The position numbers were made by a program, and so were the translations under genes. 30,763 nucleotides of DNA from DATJCV01 sp963707665 (GTDB lineage: Bacteria > Pseudomonadota > Gammaproteobacteria > Burkholderiales > Burkholderiaceae_D). The notes beneath the pieces were generated by a model, which searched no databases, was not told the origin of the DNA, and saw only the letters and a program-made list of their open reading frames with translations. This document shows, piece by piece, positions 1 through 7,135 of the stretch. Location: positions 1-30,763 of the forward strand of contig CAVPQU010000021.1 of NCBI GenBank assembly GCA_963707665.1. Direction: 5' to 3'. Each line of letters starts with the position of its first letter. Within the stretch, counting starts at the first letter, position 1.

Positions 1-194
1 CTGTCGGCGCCAGCGGCCGGCGTTTCGCGGGCGAGGTTGAGACGCGGCGCCGAAAGCATTTTTTGGATCTCCGTGCTGTCGCACATCGGACATTGGATCA
101 GCCGTTTTTCCGATTGCGCGGCAAAATCCTCGGCGGACGAGAACCAGCCTTCAAAGCAATGCTCGCGCACGCACCGGAGGTTATAAACTTTCAT
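1..194 (-). CDS. DUF1178 family protein, N-terminal part (cut by window edge)
   Basis: The reading frame starts at an ATG (194-192) and runs off the left edge, giving about 64 residues. It begins MKVYNLRCVREHCFEGWFSS. Cysteine pairs at residues 8/13 and 35/38 (QCPMC) look like a small zinc ribbon. This start and cysteine spacing are typical of DUF1178, a small proteobacterial family of unknown function. GGAG lies about 10 bases before the ATG and supports this start. The gene lies outside the putative island and is likely chromosomal backbone. The family call is from memory of the motif; no function is proposed. Confidence 0.8.
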   Translation of the reverse strand, partial: MKVYNLRCVREHCFEGWFSSAEDFAAQSEKRLIQCPMCDSTEIQKMLSAPRLNLARETPAAGAD

Positions 195-494
195 GCAGAT
201 AATGCTCCGAAAACAGGATCGGGCCGGCGCGCATTTTCGCTGGGGGTGCCGGATTGCGGCGCCATGCGCAACCGGCTCATGGATTCACCGTCATTGTAGC
301 GCCGTCCCGTATTCCGTCATGGGGAGCGCCGCACGAGGACGCTATCGCCCTCCGCTTTCGGCCAATCCCTGCGGCGACGCAGATTGACGCCGACTGCTCG
401 ATAGAGGTCGCTCAACAATTCCAGCAACCTTGGAGGGCGAGTGAGTTCTGAAATGTTGTGCTTCGAGGGCTTTTGAAGCGGATGGCAGCTGGCC
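195..494. other. Intergenic left flank, no gene recognised
   Basis: No frame here looks like a conserved protein on either strand. Short open frames exist but have no recognisable motif or ribosome binding site. The stretch joins the DUF1178 start to the partial tRNA copy at 495. Confidence 0.5.
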
Positions 495-513
495 GGTGCC
501 CGAGACCGGAATC
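495..513 (-). repeat. Distal attachment-site copy (tRNA-Leu 3' end duplicate)
   Basis: Exact 19-base match to the acceptor and T-arm end of the tRNA-Leu at 25228-25246. The match continues as CAAA against CGAA before diverging. No other tRNA parts are present, as expected for the far end of an element that inserted into a tRNA 3' end. Confidence 0.75.
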
Positions 514-567
514 AAATACCCGGAATATTACCGGCTATCAGCACAAATTTTCGCTGCAATTCCTTAG

Positions 568-2298
568 TTAAAACTCTTCCCAATCATTGCCAGTGGTTGC
601 TTTCGCCGCTGCGAGCTGCCTTGGTTGCGACATAGCCACGGCAACGCCGCCTTTCGCAGGAATCTTGCTGACATGCGGTGGACTACCCGCCGTCACTGGC
701 GCTAGAGCGCGGTTGCGCGGCTCCGCAACCGGTTCTGCTCCGGTTCGCTGCGTATGATCCAATTTGAATACGCTGACCACCCGCGCCAGGTTGCCGGCCT
801 GATCCTGCATGGCTTCCGACGCCGCCGCCGCTTCCTCGACCAGCGCGGCATTCTGCTGCGTCACCTGGTCCATCTGGTTGATGGCCTGGTTGACCTGCTC
901 GATGCCAGCGCTCTGCTCCTGCGTCGCCGCCATGATCTCGGCCATGATGTCAGTCACGCGCTTGACGCTGTCGACGATCTCGTTCATCGTCGCGCCCGCA
1001 TCGTCCACCAGCTTGCTGCCGCTGGCGACTTTTCCCACCGAGTCGTCGATCAGCTCCTTGATTTCCTTGGCGGCCGCGGCCGAGCGCTGCGCCAGGTTGC
1101 GCACTTCGGCCGCCACCACGGCAAAGCCGCGCCCCTGCTCGCCGGCGCGCGCCGCTTCGACCGCCGCGTTCAGCGCCAGGATGTTGGTCTGGAAGGCGAT
1201 GCCGTCGATGACGCCGATGATGTCGGCGATCTTCCTCGAGCTGTCCTTGATCGATTCCATCGTGTCGACCACCTGCGACACCACCGTACCGCCCTTGACC
1301 GCCACATCGGACGCAGCCACGGCCAGCAGGTTGGCTTGACGCGCATTGTCGGCATTCTGCTTGACGGTCGAGGTCAGTTCTTCCATCGACGATGCCGTCT
1401 CTTCCAGCGAGCTGGCCTGCTCTTCGGTGCGCGCCGACAGGTCCAGGTTGCCGGCGGCGATCTGGCTTGATGCGGTGGCGATGGTGTCGGTGCCGCTGCG
1501 AACCTGGCCCACGATATCGAGCAGGTTGCCATTCATGTCTTTTAGCGCTTGCAGCAGCTGGCCAGTCTCGTCCTTCGAACGAACTTCGATGCGGCTGCTC
1601 AGATCGCCCGCCGCCACCGTCTCCGCCACCTTGACCGCTTCACCGATAGGGTGCGTGATCGATCGCGTGCTGAACCAGGCGATCAGGCTGCCGAGGGCAA
1701 TTGCCAGCGCGCCGATCACTATCATCAGGTTGCGGGCGCCGACATATTCCGTTTCTGCATTCTCAGCCGCCTGAGCGGCACTATTCTTCTCATGCTCGAC
1801 GATTTTTGCCATGCCGGCGATGACCGCTTGCGTCGACGGGCCGATTTGCTTTGCCAGAATCTCGGCCGCTTCGTCCTTCTTGCCCTCCATGCGCAGCTCG
1901 ATCGCCTTGTTATTCACCGGTTTCGAACGGGCGAGTGTCTCATCGACCTCCGCCATGAAGGCCTTGCTTTCGTCGCTGACAGCCTTTTCTTTCAGCAGCG
2001 CCCATGCTTTGCCATATTTCGTCCGTGAAGCAGCGATTATGTCTCTTTCTGCGGGTATGCCGGCATCATCGCCCAGGATGATATTGCTAAAAGCATTGGA
2101 AAGGGTTCGGATCTCGACCGCCAGTTCATAAGCGGCAGCGGTTTTGACATTGGAATCGTTCACAATCTGAGTCAACTGGCTCCTCATCTGGCTGAGGGAT
2201 TGCAGTCCTAGAAAAAACAGCACTGCCAGCAACATGAGCACCGCACCGAATCCCAGAGCAAGCCTCACACCAATTCTCATATTCTTAAAAACGTTCAT
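568..2298 (-). CDS. Methyl-accepting chemotaxis protein
   Basis: A transmembrane chemoreceptor of 576 aa that passes ligand signals to CheW/CheA. The first membrane helix is at about 11-33, followed by a four-helix-bundle periplasmic domain of about 150 residues. The second membrane helix is at about 190-210, then a HAMP domain. The signalling hairpin carries the conserved tip around IDGIAFQTNILALNAAVEAA. The protein ends in DWEEF, the tether type that binds CheR/CheB. AAGGGA precedes the ATG at a good distance. It lies at the tRNA-distal end of the island, downstream of the CoA-ligase operon on the same strand. A plausible role is chemotaxis toward the compound degraded by the island; its ligand cannot be read from sequence. 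Confidence 0.93.
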   Translation of the reverse strand: MNVFKNMRIGVRLALGFGAVLMLLAVLFFLGLQSLSQMRSQLTQIVNDSNVKTAAAYELAVEIRTLSNAFSNIILGDDAGIPAERDIIAASRTKYGKAWALLKEKAVSDESKAFMAEVDETLARSKPVNNKAIELRMEGKKDEAAEILAKQIGPSTQAVIAGMAKIVEHEKNSAAQAAENAETEYVGARNLMIVIGALAIALGSLIAWFSTRSITHPIGEAVKVAETVAAGDLSSRIEVRSKDETGQLLQALKDMNGNLLDIVGQVRSGTDTIATASSQIAAGNLDLSARTEEQASSLEETASSMEELTSTVKQNADNARQANLLAVAASDVAVKGGTVVSQVVDTMESIKDSSRKIADIIGVIDGIAFQTNILALNAAVEAARAGEQGRGFAVVAAEVRNLAQRSAAAAKEIKELIDDSVGKVASGSKLVDDAGATMNEIVDSVKRVTDIMAEIMAATQEQSAGIEQVNQAINQMDQVTQQNAALVEEAAAASEAMQDQAGNLARVVSVFKLDHTQRTGAEPVAEPRNRALAPVTAGSPPHVSKIPAKGGVAVAMSQPRQLAAAKATTGNDWEEF

Positions 2299-2332
2299 TA
2301 CCTGTCCCTTACTCTTGATTGCTCTTAAATAT

Positions 2333-2485
2333 TTATTGTGCAGCGGTCGAGATCAGCTTCATTTCTTCCGACGACGTCAATCTTTCAAGGTCATCCGGAA
2401 GCAGCTTCCGCTCGTTGAGCGGGGCCAGGCCGGCCAGATAATCGTCATTGAAAGTGGTTTTCCTCTCTATAGCGGCCATGCTCAT
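2333..2485 (-). CDS. Small hypothetical protein (50 aa), uncertain
   Basis: A short frame between the CoA ligase and the chemoreceptor, same strand as both. It starts at ATG 2485 (a second ATG is at 2479) and ends at TAA 2333-2335. The product is hydrophilic and acidic toward the end (LLPDDLERLTSSEEMKLIS) with no membrane segment or known motif. Its composition looks protein-like, but the ribosome binding site is weak. It may be a real small gene at the end of the ligase operon, a remnant of a longer gene, or chance. I do not recognise it. Confidence 0.3.
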   Translation of the reverse strand: MSMAAIERKTTFNDDYLAGLAPLNERKLLPDDLERLTSSEEMKLISTAAQ

Positions 2486-2537
2486 GGAGCATGGCCCGAG
2501 CTTGTGATTGCGACAGCCATTGCTGCGGCATTACAAG

Positions 2538-4136
2538 CTAACCGAAGTCGACCGCACGGCTTTTCAGGGCTGCATCCTTCTTCAGCTCGGCCTTGGCCAC
2601 CTTGTGCGTCGGCGTGAAAGGCATGTTTTCCAGCAAGAGGACATAGCGCGGCACCTTCATGGCCGTCAGTCGGGCCCGGGCCCAGTCGACGATATCTTTT
2701 TCGGTGACAGCGGCGCCCGCCTTGGGCTTGACGGCGACAAGGATTTCCTCGTCGCCGAATTCCGAGGGCACGCCGATGGCGGCCGCCACCAGCACACCCG
2801 GGTGCTCGCCGATGACCCGGTCAAGCTCCATGCCGGCGATGTTTTCCCCACGTCGGCGGATGATGTCTTTCTTGCGCGACACGAAATAGTAGTAGCCATC
2901 CTCGTCGCGCCGCACCAAGTCGCCGGTCAGGAACCAGCCATCCTTGAAGCTTGCCTCCGTCTGCTCTGGATCGCGGAAGTATCCCTGCATGACGATCGGG
3001 GTGCGCACGATCATCTCGCCAGTTTCGCCCATAGGCACGTCCCTGCCTTCGTCATCGACGATGCGGCATTCGGCCCAGGGCCGGCTATGGTCAGGATGCC
3101 GGCAGATCACCCCCATACTGTTGGGCCGCACGTTGCCGTCGATGGGCGTGCTGAGCACGCCAGGAATTTCCGACATCGCATAGCCGCCGACCAGCACCGG
3201 CACATCGAAACGCTCGCGAAAACGCGCCACCATGGCCTGGCGCACGCCGTAAATCTTCTGCAAGGTATGGCCCGGAATGTACTCTTCCGGCGGCCGGTTC
3301 AGCAGGATCGAGGCGACCGCCTCGATGATGTTGACTTGCGTGGCCTTGAGGTCGCAGACTCGTTTCCAGAAGCTGGAAGCGGAAAAGCGGTTCTCGATGA
3401 GCAGGGTGGCGCCGGCGGCGAGCGTACCGGCCACCGAGTAGAACATCGCATTGATGTGGAACATCGGCAAAATCAGCAGCAGGCGGTCGTGCCGCTGCAG
3501 ATGCAGCCGTTCGACGAAGGCCTCGCCCGCGGCAATGAAATTCCGCTGGCTGTGCATCACGCCTTTGGGGAAACCGGTGGTGCCGGACGTATAGATGATG
3601 ATACAGGTGGCATCCGGATCGGAATGATCCTGCCCCGTCGCCGCATCGCCTTCCAGCAAGCCTGCATCCAGGCCCAGCACGGCAGACGCAATGCCGGCAC
3701 GCTCGATGGCCTGCCGGGCGACGGCCTCAGCCTCGCCATCGCAAAGAACGGCAGCTGGAGCGCAGTGGCCAATCACGTATTCGGCTTCCTCGGCCTTGAA
3801 CTGCGGATTGACCGGCACGAAGATGGCACCCAGGCGTGCCGCTGCCAGCAGCACCAGCACATGCCAGACGCTGTTGCGGCCCATCGCGATGACGCGGTCG
3901 CCGGCGCCGATGCCGCGCTGCCGCAGATGCGCGGCAATGCGTTCCGCGCTCTCCTGCGCCTCGCGCCAAGACCATGAGCGGCCTTCGTATTGCATCATTT
4001 CGCGTGCAGGATCGGCCGCGCAACGGCTGGCAAGAAAATCCGCCAGCGTATAGTCGTGGCGGCGGAAGCTATTCACTACCTCGATCGGCAACATGCCGAG
4101 CGGGCCGTTGGTCGGTGCATTCATCTTTTCATTCAT
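2538..4136 (-). CDS. AMP-dependent acyl-CoA synthetase/ligase (ANL family)
   Basis: Activates a carboxylic acid to its CoA thioester with ATP, through an acyl-adenylate, in the cytoplasm. The 532 aa length is normal. Seen motifs are the phosphate-binding loop YTSGTTGFPKG (182-192), LPMFHINA, the acid-site region GGYAMSEIPG, GWFLTGDL, the hinge region RRRGENIAG, and the C-terminal catalytic lysine in PTHKVAK (Lys512). The overall look is closest to crotonobetaine/carnitine-CoA ligase-like enzymes, but the substrate is unknown. Its ATG overlaps the stop of the citryl-CoA-lyase-like gene (ATGA), so the genes are probably translationally coupled. In context it may activate an aromatic acid or an aliphatic acid from ring cleavage. 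A second ATG at codon 5 is possible. Confidence 0.88.
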   Translation of the reverse strand: MNEKMNAPTNGPLGMLPIEVVNSFRRHDYTLADFLASRCAADPAREMMQYEGRSWSWREAQESAERIAAHLRQRGIGAGDRVIAMGRNSVWHVLVLLAAARLGAIFVPVNPQFKAEEAEYVIGHCAPAAVLCDGEAEAVARQAIERAGIASAVLGLDAGLLEGDAATGQDHSDPDATCIIIYTSGTTGFPKGVMHSQRNFIAAGEAFVERLHLQRHDRLLLILPMFHINAMFYSVAGTLAAGATLLIENRFSASSFWKRVCDLKATQVNIIEAVASILLNRPPEEYIPGHTLQKIYGVRQAMVARFRERFDVPVLVGGYAMSEIPGVLSTPIDGNVRPNSMGVICRHPDHSRPWAECRIVDDEGRDVPMGETGEMIVRTPIVMQGYFRDPEQTEASFKDGWFLTGDLVRRDEDGYYYFVSRKKDIIRRRGENIAGMELDRVIGEHPGVLVAAAIGVPSEFGDEEILVAVKPKAGAAVTEKDIVDWARARLTAMKVPRYVLLLENMPFTPTHKVAKAELKKDAALKSRAVDFG

Positions 4137-4897
4137 TCCTGCTCGGGGTCTTCATAGGGAATGTTTTCACGGGTCAGCTTCCAGATTTCCCGTGCCGCAT
4201 GGGTCGATTTTTCCTCTACGATGTGGCCGAGCAAGCCGCCGGCGCGCGAAATGACCGCGATGCCGCGCATGGCATCGACAGGAATACCGATTTCCAGCAG
4301 CACGGCGGCAATCGCCCCGGTGGCATTGATGGTCAGGTGCTTGCCATAGGCAGCGTCGACCTTCGCGCTCAGACGCAGCAGCAGGTCGACGTGGCGGCCG
4401 GCCAGGCCGGCTTCTTTCGCCACCTCCAGGATCACCGGCGAGCGTGGGTCGTCCGGCTTGTGCATGCGGTGGCCGAAGCCCGGCAGGCTGGTTTTGGTTG
4501 CCTTGTGGTGCGCCGCCACCTTTTCGCAGTAGGCGTCGAGGTCTTCGCCGCTGGCGATGCCGGCAGCGAGAATCCGGGCGCAGCCTTCGATGGTACCGGC
4601 GAAAACCGAGCCGACCGTCAGCAGGCCGGCTGCCATGGCGACTTGCACCTGGTCCGGTACGCTGTCGATGGCCAGACGGGTGACGAGCGAGGTCGGCACC
4701 CACCCATGCTCCATCAGTGTCACCAGACACACGTCGAGCACCCTGGTCTGTTCTGGGGTGGGCATTTTCCCGCAGGTCAGGAAGTACACCATCTCGGTGA
4801 AACTGCGTTTTCCCATCAGGTCCGCGGTCAGGCTCTTGCCGCGCACCGTGATGGAAGCCTGGTCAGCGGTGGCGATGTGGGTTTTCATTTCGCTCAT
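4133..4897 (-). CDS. Citryl-CoA-lyase-like protein (citrate synthase superfamily), copy 1
   Basis: A 254-aa protein matching the short citrate-synthase relatives annotated as citryl-CoA lyase, which cleave a 3-hydroxyacyl-CoA into acetyl-CoA and an oxo acid. The central histidine motif LPGFGHR is present (His143). The first catalytic histidine region, HGGA in citrate synthase, reads VFAGTIEG here (98-105). The usual aspartate region reads NATGAIAAV. So two of the three classic catalytic residues are not evident. I recall similar changes in this subfamily, so it may have another chemistry or work with the second copy at 10864-11697. It overlaps the transferase before it and the ligase after it by ATGA. 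Confidence 0.8.
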   Translation of the reverse strand: MSEMKTHIATADQASITVRGKSLTADLMGKRSFTEMVYFLTCGKMPTPEQTRVLDVCLVTLMEHGWVPTSLVTRLAIDSVPDQVQVAMAAGLLTVGSVFAGTIEGCARILAAGIASGEDLDAYCEKVAAHHKATKTSLPGFGHRMHKPDDPRSPVILEVAKEAGLAGRHVDLLLRLSAKVDAAYGKHLTINATGAIAAVLLEIGIPVDAMRGIAVISRAGGLLGHIVEEKSTHAAREIWKLTRENIPYEDPEQE

Positions 4898-6066
4898 TGC
4901 ATTGCATCCTCGGTGGCGCCTTCAGGGAAAGCCAGTTCCAGCTGGTGCTGGCCGAGCTGCGGTGCGACGGTGCCGAAACCGGCGCGCTCGCCGTCGATCG
5001 ACAGCGGCAGGCCGAGAATCTTCAGCTTGTCGTTGCCGGATTCGGCCAGCATGCCCAACGCCTGGGTCTGCGGATGCTGTAGCACTTCCGCCACGGTCTG
5101 GATGGGGGCGCACGGCACACCGACGGCTTCCAGCAGCGGGATCCATTCATCGCGCCTTTTCTGCTTCACGATCGCGTCGACGAGCGGCAACAGCAGATCG
5201 CGGTTGCGGGTGCGCTCGGCATTGACGGCAAAACGCGGATCGCTCACCCATTCCGGATGGCCCAATACGCCGGCCAGCTTGGTGAACAGGCGGTCGTTGC
5301 CGGCGGCGATCACCAGCGGGCCGTCAGCGGTCTCGAAGGCCCCGTACGGCGTCAGCGAATTATGGCCGGTGCCCACGCGCGGCGGCAGCGTGCCGGTGGC
5401 GCCGTAGTCGGCGGCATGGCGCGAGACCCAGCCCAGCGCGGTTTCGAACAACGAAGTCTGGATAAGCGAACCCTTCCCGGTCTGCTGGCGCTGCAGCAGT
5501 GCCGCCAGCGCGCCGATCACGGCCCACATGCCAGTGCCCATGTCGACGATGGACGGGCCGACGCGCGAGGCCGGGCCGGTCGGGTCGCCGTTAACGCTGA
5601 CCAGGCCGGAGAAGGCCTGCAGCAGCGGCTCATAGCCGGGCTTCTGCCGGAATGGGCCGGCATGGCCAAAGGCGTTCATGTCGCAGTAGATCAGGCGCGG
5701 ATTGGCCTTCATCAGGCTGCCACTGTCGATCCCCAGTTTCTCTGCCACACCGGGCCGCAAGTTATGCACGAAGATGTCCGCTTCGCCGATCAGGCGCATG
5801 AAGACCGCTTTGTCCCCTTCGCGGTCCAGCGAAAGGACGATCGATTTCTTGTTGCGGTTCATCAGGTGGAAGGTGGTGGACAGCTCGTCGACGAACGGCG
5901 GCCCCCAGCCGCGCGCATCGTCGCCACCCGGCTTTTCGACCTTGATGACCTCCGCGCCGAGATCACCGAAAATTCCCGCTGCGTATGGGGCCGCCAGATT
6001 CTGTCCCAGTTCGACTACCTTGATTCCTGCCAGGGAACGCAATGGCGCGTGCTGATCTTCCTTCAT
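4894..6066 (-). CDS. Family III CoA-transferase (CaiB/BaiF type), copy 1
   Basis: Moves CoA from an acyl-CoA donor to a free acid through an aspartyl-CoA thioester. With this start it is 390 aa, a normal family length. The N-terminal CoA-binding fold is clear (GIKVVELGQNLAAPYAAG, then GAEVIKVEKPGGDD), as is RNKKSIVLSL. The catalytic aspartate is expected at Asp175 in SIVDMGTG. I chose ATG 6066 because CGGAG lies seven bases before it; an upstream ATG at 6093 is in frame but lacks such a site. It is first of three tightly coupled genes (transferase, lyase-like, ligase) and follows an inverted-repeat operator candidate. The likely substrate is a di- or tricarboxylic acid from ring cleavage, by inference. 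Confidence 0.88.
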   Translation of the reverse strand: MKEDQHAPLRSLAGIKVVELGQNLAAPYAAGIFGDLGAEVIKVEKPGGDDARGWGPPFVDELSTTFHLMNRNKKSIVLSLDREGDKAVFMRLIGEADIFVHNLRPGVAEKLGIDSGSLMKANPRLIYCDMNAFGHAGPFRQKPGYEPLLQAFSGLVSVNGDPTGPASRVGPSIVDMGTGMWAVIGALAALLQRQQTGKGSLIQTSLFETALGWVSRHAADYGATGTLPPRVGTGHNSLTPYGAFETADGPLVIAAGNDRLFTKLAGVLGHPEWVSDPRFAVNAERTRNRDLLLPLVDAIVKQKRRDEWIPLLEAVGVPCAPIQTVAEVLQHPQTQALGMLAESGNDKLKILGLPLSIDGERAGFGTVAPQLGQHQLELAFPEGATEDAMQ

Positions 6067-6107
6067 TCTGTTCTCCGAAATTAATGGCCTCATCCAAGTC
6101 AGAACAT

Positions 6108-6125
6108 TCTATTCAACAGAATAGA
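6108..6125. promoter_or_regulatory. Inverted repeat, candidate regulator operator
   Basis: TCTATTC-AACA-GAATAGA is a perfect seven-base inverted repeat 42 bases before the chosen start of the CoA-transferase. The same ATTCTA/TAGAAT words recur in the divergent region 16456-16817. It is a candidate site for the neighbouring IclR regulator; binding is inferred. Confidence 0.45.
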
Positions 6126-6277
6126 GTTTTACAAGAGAGAATCTAAAATATGTGGAAGGCATGAACCGGTCTGCGGCAATCGTGCAAACGCATCAACGGC
6201 CGACGCTGAAAACAGCTGCAAGGCGGCCGTGCAGCAGCCTTCGGAAAGGATATTCGGGAAGGGTGAAGCAGGTGCGG

Positions 6278-6309
6278 CAGGACGTGCGCCAGCGCAGGCG
6301 CACGTCCTG
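6278..6309 (-). terminator. Strong hairpin after the iclR-type gene
   Basis: A perfect 13-base stem (CAGGACGTGCGCC with its complement) and six-base loop start six bases past the regulator's stop codon. There is no clear T-run on either side, so it may be a rho-assisted end or an mRNA-stabilising structure rather than a classic intrinsic terminator. Confidence 0.5.
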
Positions 6310-6314
6310 GCAAT

Positions 6315-7124
6315 TCAGTGAGTGCCGGCGGTCGTAATTGCAGGCTGGCGGCCGAATTCACGCTCGAGGCGTGCCGCTGCCTCCAGGAGGGATTCGTGCA
6401 GCGAGTCGATGACTTCCGAGCTGAAGCGCGAGCGCAGGCCGCTGATCGTCAGCGCCCCCAGCAACTGGTCGTGGGCATCGAACAGGGGGACGGAAACCGC
6501 CGCAGCATCCGGATCGCGCTCGCCAAGGGATACGACATAACCGTCACGGCGGATGCGATCGAAGCGCGGCCCTTGCTCACCTCCGAAGGCGAGCAGCACC
6601 AGGCCGGCGGCACCGCGGTCGAGCGGAAGCCGAGCGCCCTCGTCGACATGATGGCGGATTGCCCGGCTCGAATTCTGGCGGAACACGCAGACCCGTTCGT
6701 TACCGTCGCGAATATAGTAGGAAACGGTTTCATTGCTGGTCGCGGCCAGTTCCTTGATGGCGGCCTGCAGCATCTCGCCGAAATCGACGGCTGCACCATG
6801 CGCGCTCGCCAGCCGCGCACATGCCGGCCCCAATTGGTAGCGGTTGTCTTCACGCCGGCGCAGATAGCCGAAGCGCTCCAGCGATGCGGCAAGGCGCAGT
6901 ATCGTGCTTTTATAAAAACCCGTGGCCTGCGCCAGTTCGTGAAGCGACATCGTCCGCTTTCCGGACTGGAAAGCGTTCAGGAGCGTCAACGCACGCTCGA
7001 CCGCATCAACGCCCTTTGTATCGACATTTTTTGCGTCGACGCTTTTTGCATCAGCATCCTTTTCCATCTGCGCCTGTGACTCCTGAATATGTCGAGGTTG
7101 CTTGTCCATATGTGCGCTTGCCAT
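6315..7124 (-). CDS. IclR family transcriptional regulator
   Basis: A 269-aa cytoplasmic regulator. Residues ~45-105 form the winged helix-turn-helix (DAVERALTLLNAFQSG, then LHELAQATGFYKSTILRLAASLERFGYLRR region). The rest is the IclR ligand-binding domain (ETVSYYIRDGNERVCVFR, RLPLDRGAAGLVLLAF, AVSVPLFDAHDQLLGALTISG). The start at ATG 7124 follows AGGACGG; ATG 7109 is an alternative. The N-terminal tail has three 15-base tandem units (7008-7052) encoding D-A/T-K-x-V repeats. It lies directly after the aconitase homologue on the same strand and likely controls the island's catabolic operons. As sequenced, the frame is open through to the aconitase gene, which I attribute to a one-base insertion upstream. 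Confidence 0.9.
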   Translation of the reverse strand: MASAHMDKQPRHIQESQAQMEKDADAKSVDAKNVDTKGVDAVERALTLLNAFQSGKRTMSLHELAQATGFYKSTILRLAASLERFGYLRRREDNRYQLGPACARLASAHGAAVDFGEMLQAAIKELAATSNETVSYYIRDGNERVCVFRQNSSRAIRHHVDEGARLPLDRGAAGLVLLAFGGEQGPRFDRIRRDGYVVSLGERDPDAAAVSVPLFDAHDQLLGALTISGLRSRFSSEVIDSLHESLLEAAARLEREFGRQPAITTAGTH

Positions 7125-7135
7125 GATTTGCCGTC

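Noticed and set aside
754..1470. Plus-strand frame opposite the chemoreceptor
   Set aside because: Arginine- and histidine-rich antisense shadow with no motif; the minus strand encodes the conserved signalling domain.
2508..3977. A 489-aa plus-strand frame opposite the CoA ligase
   Set aside because: It is a long antisense shadow in GC-rich coding DNA; the minus strand has a full set of ANL motifs.
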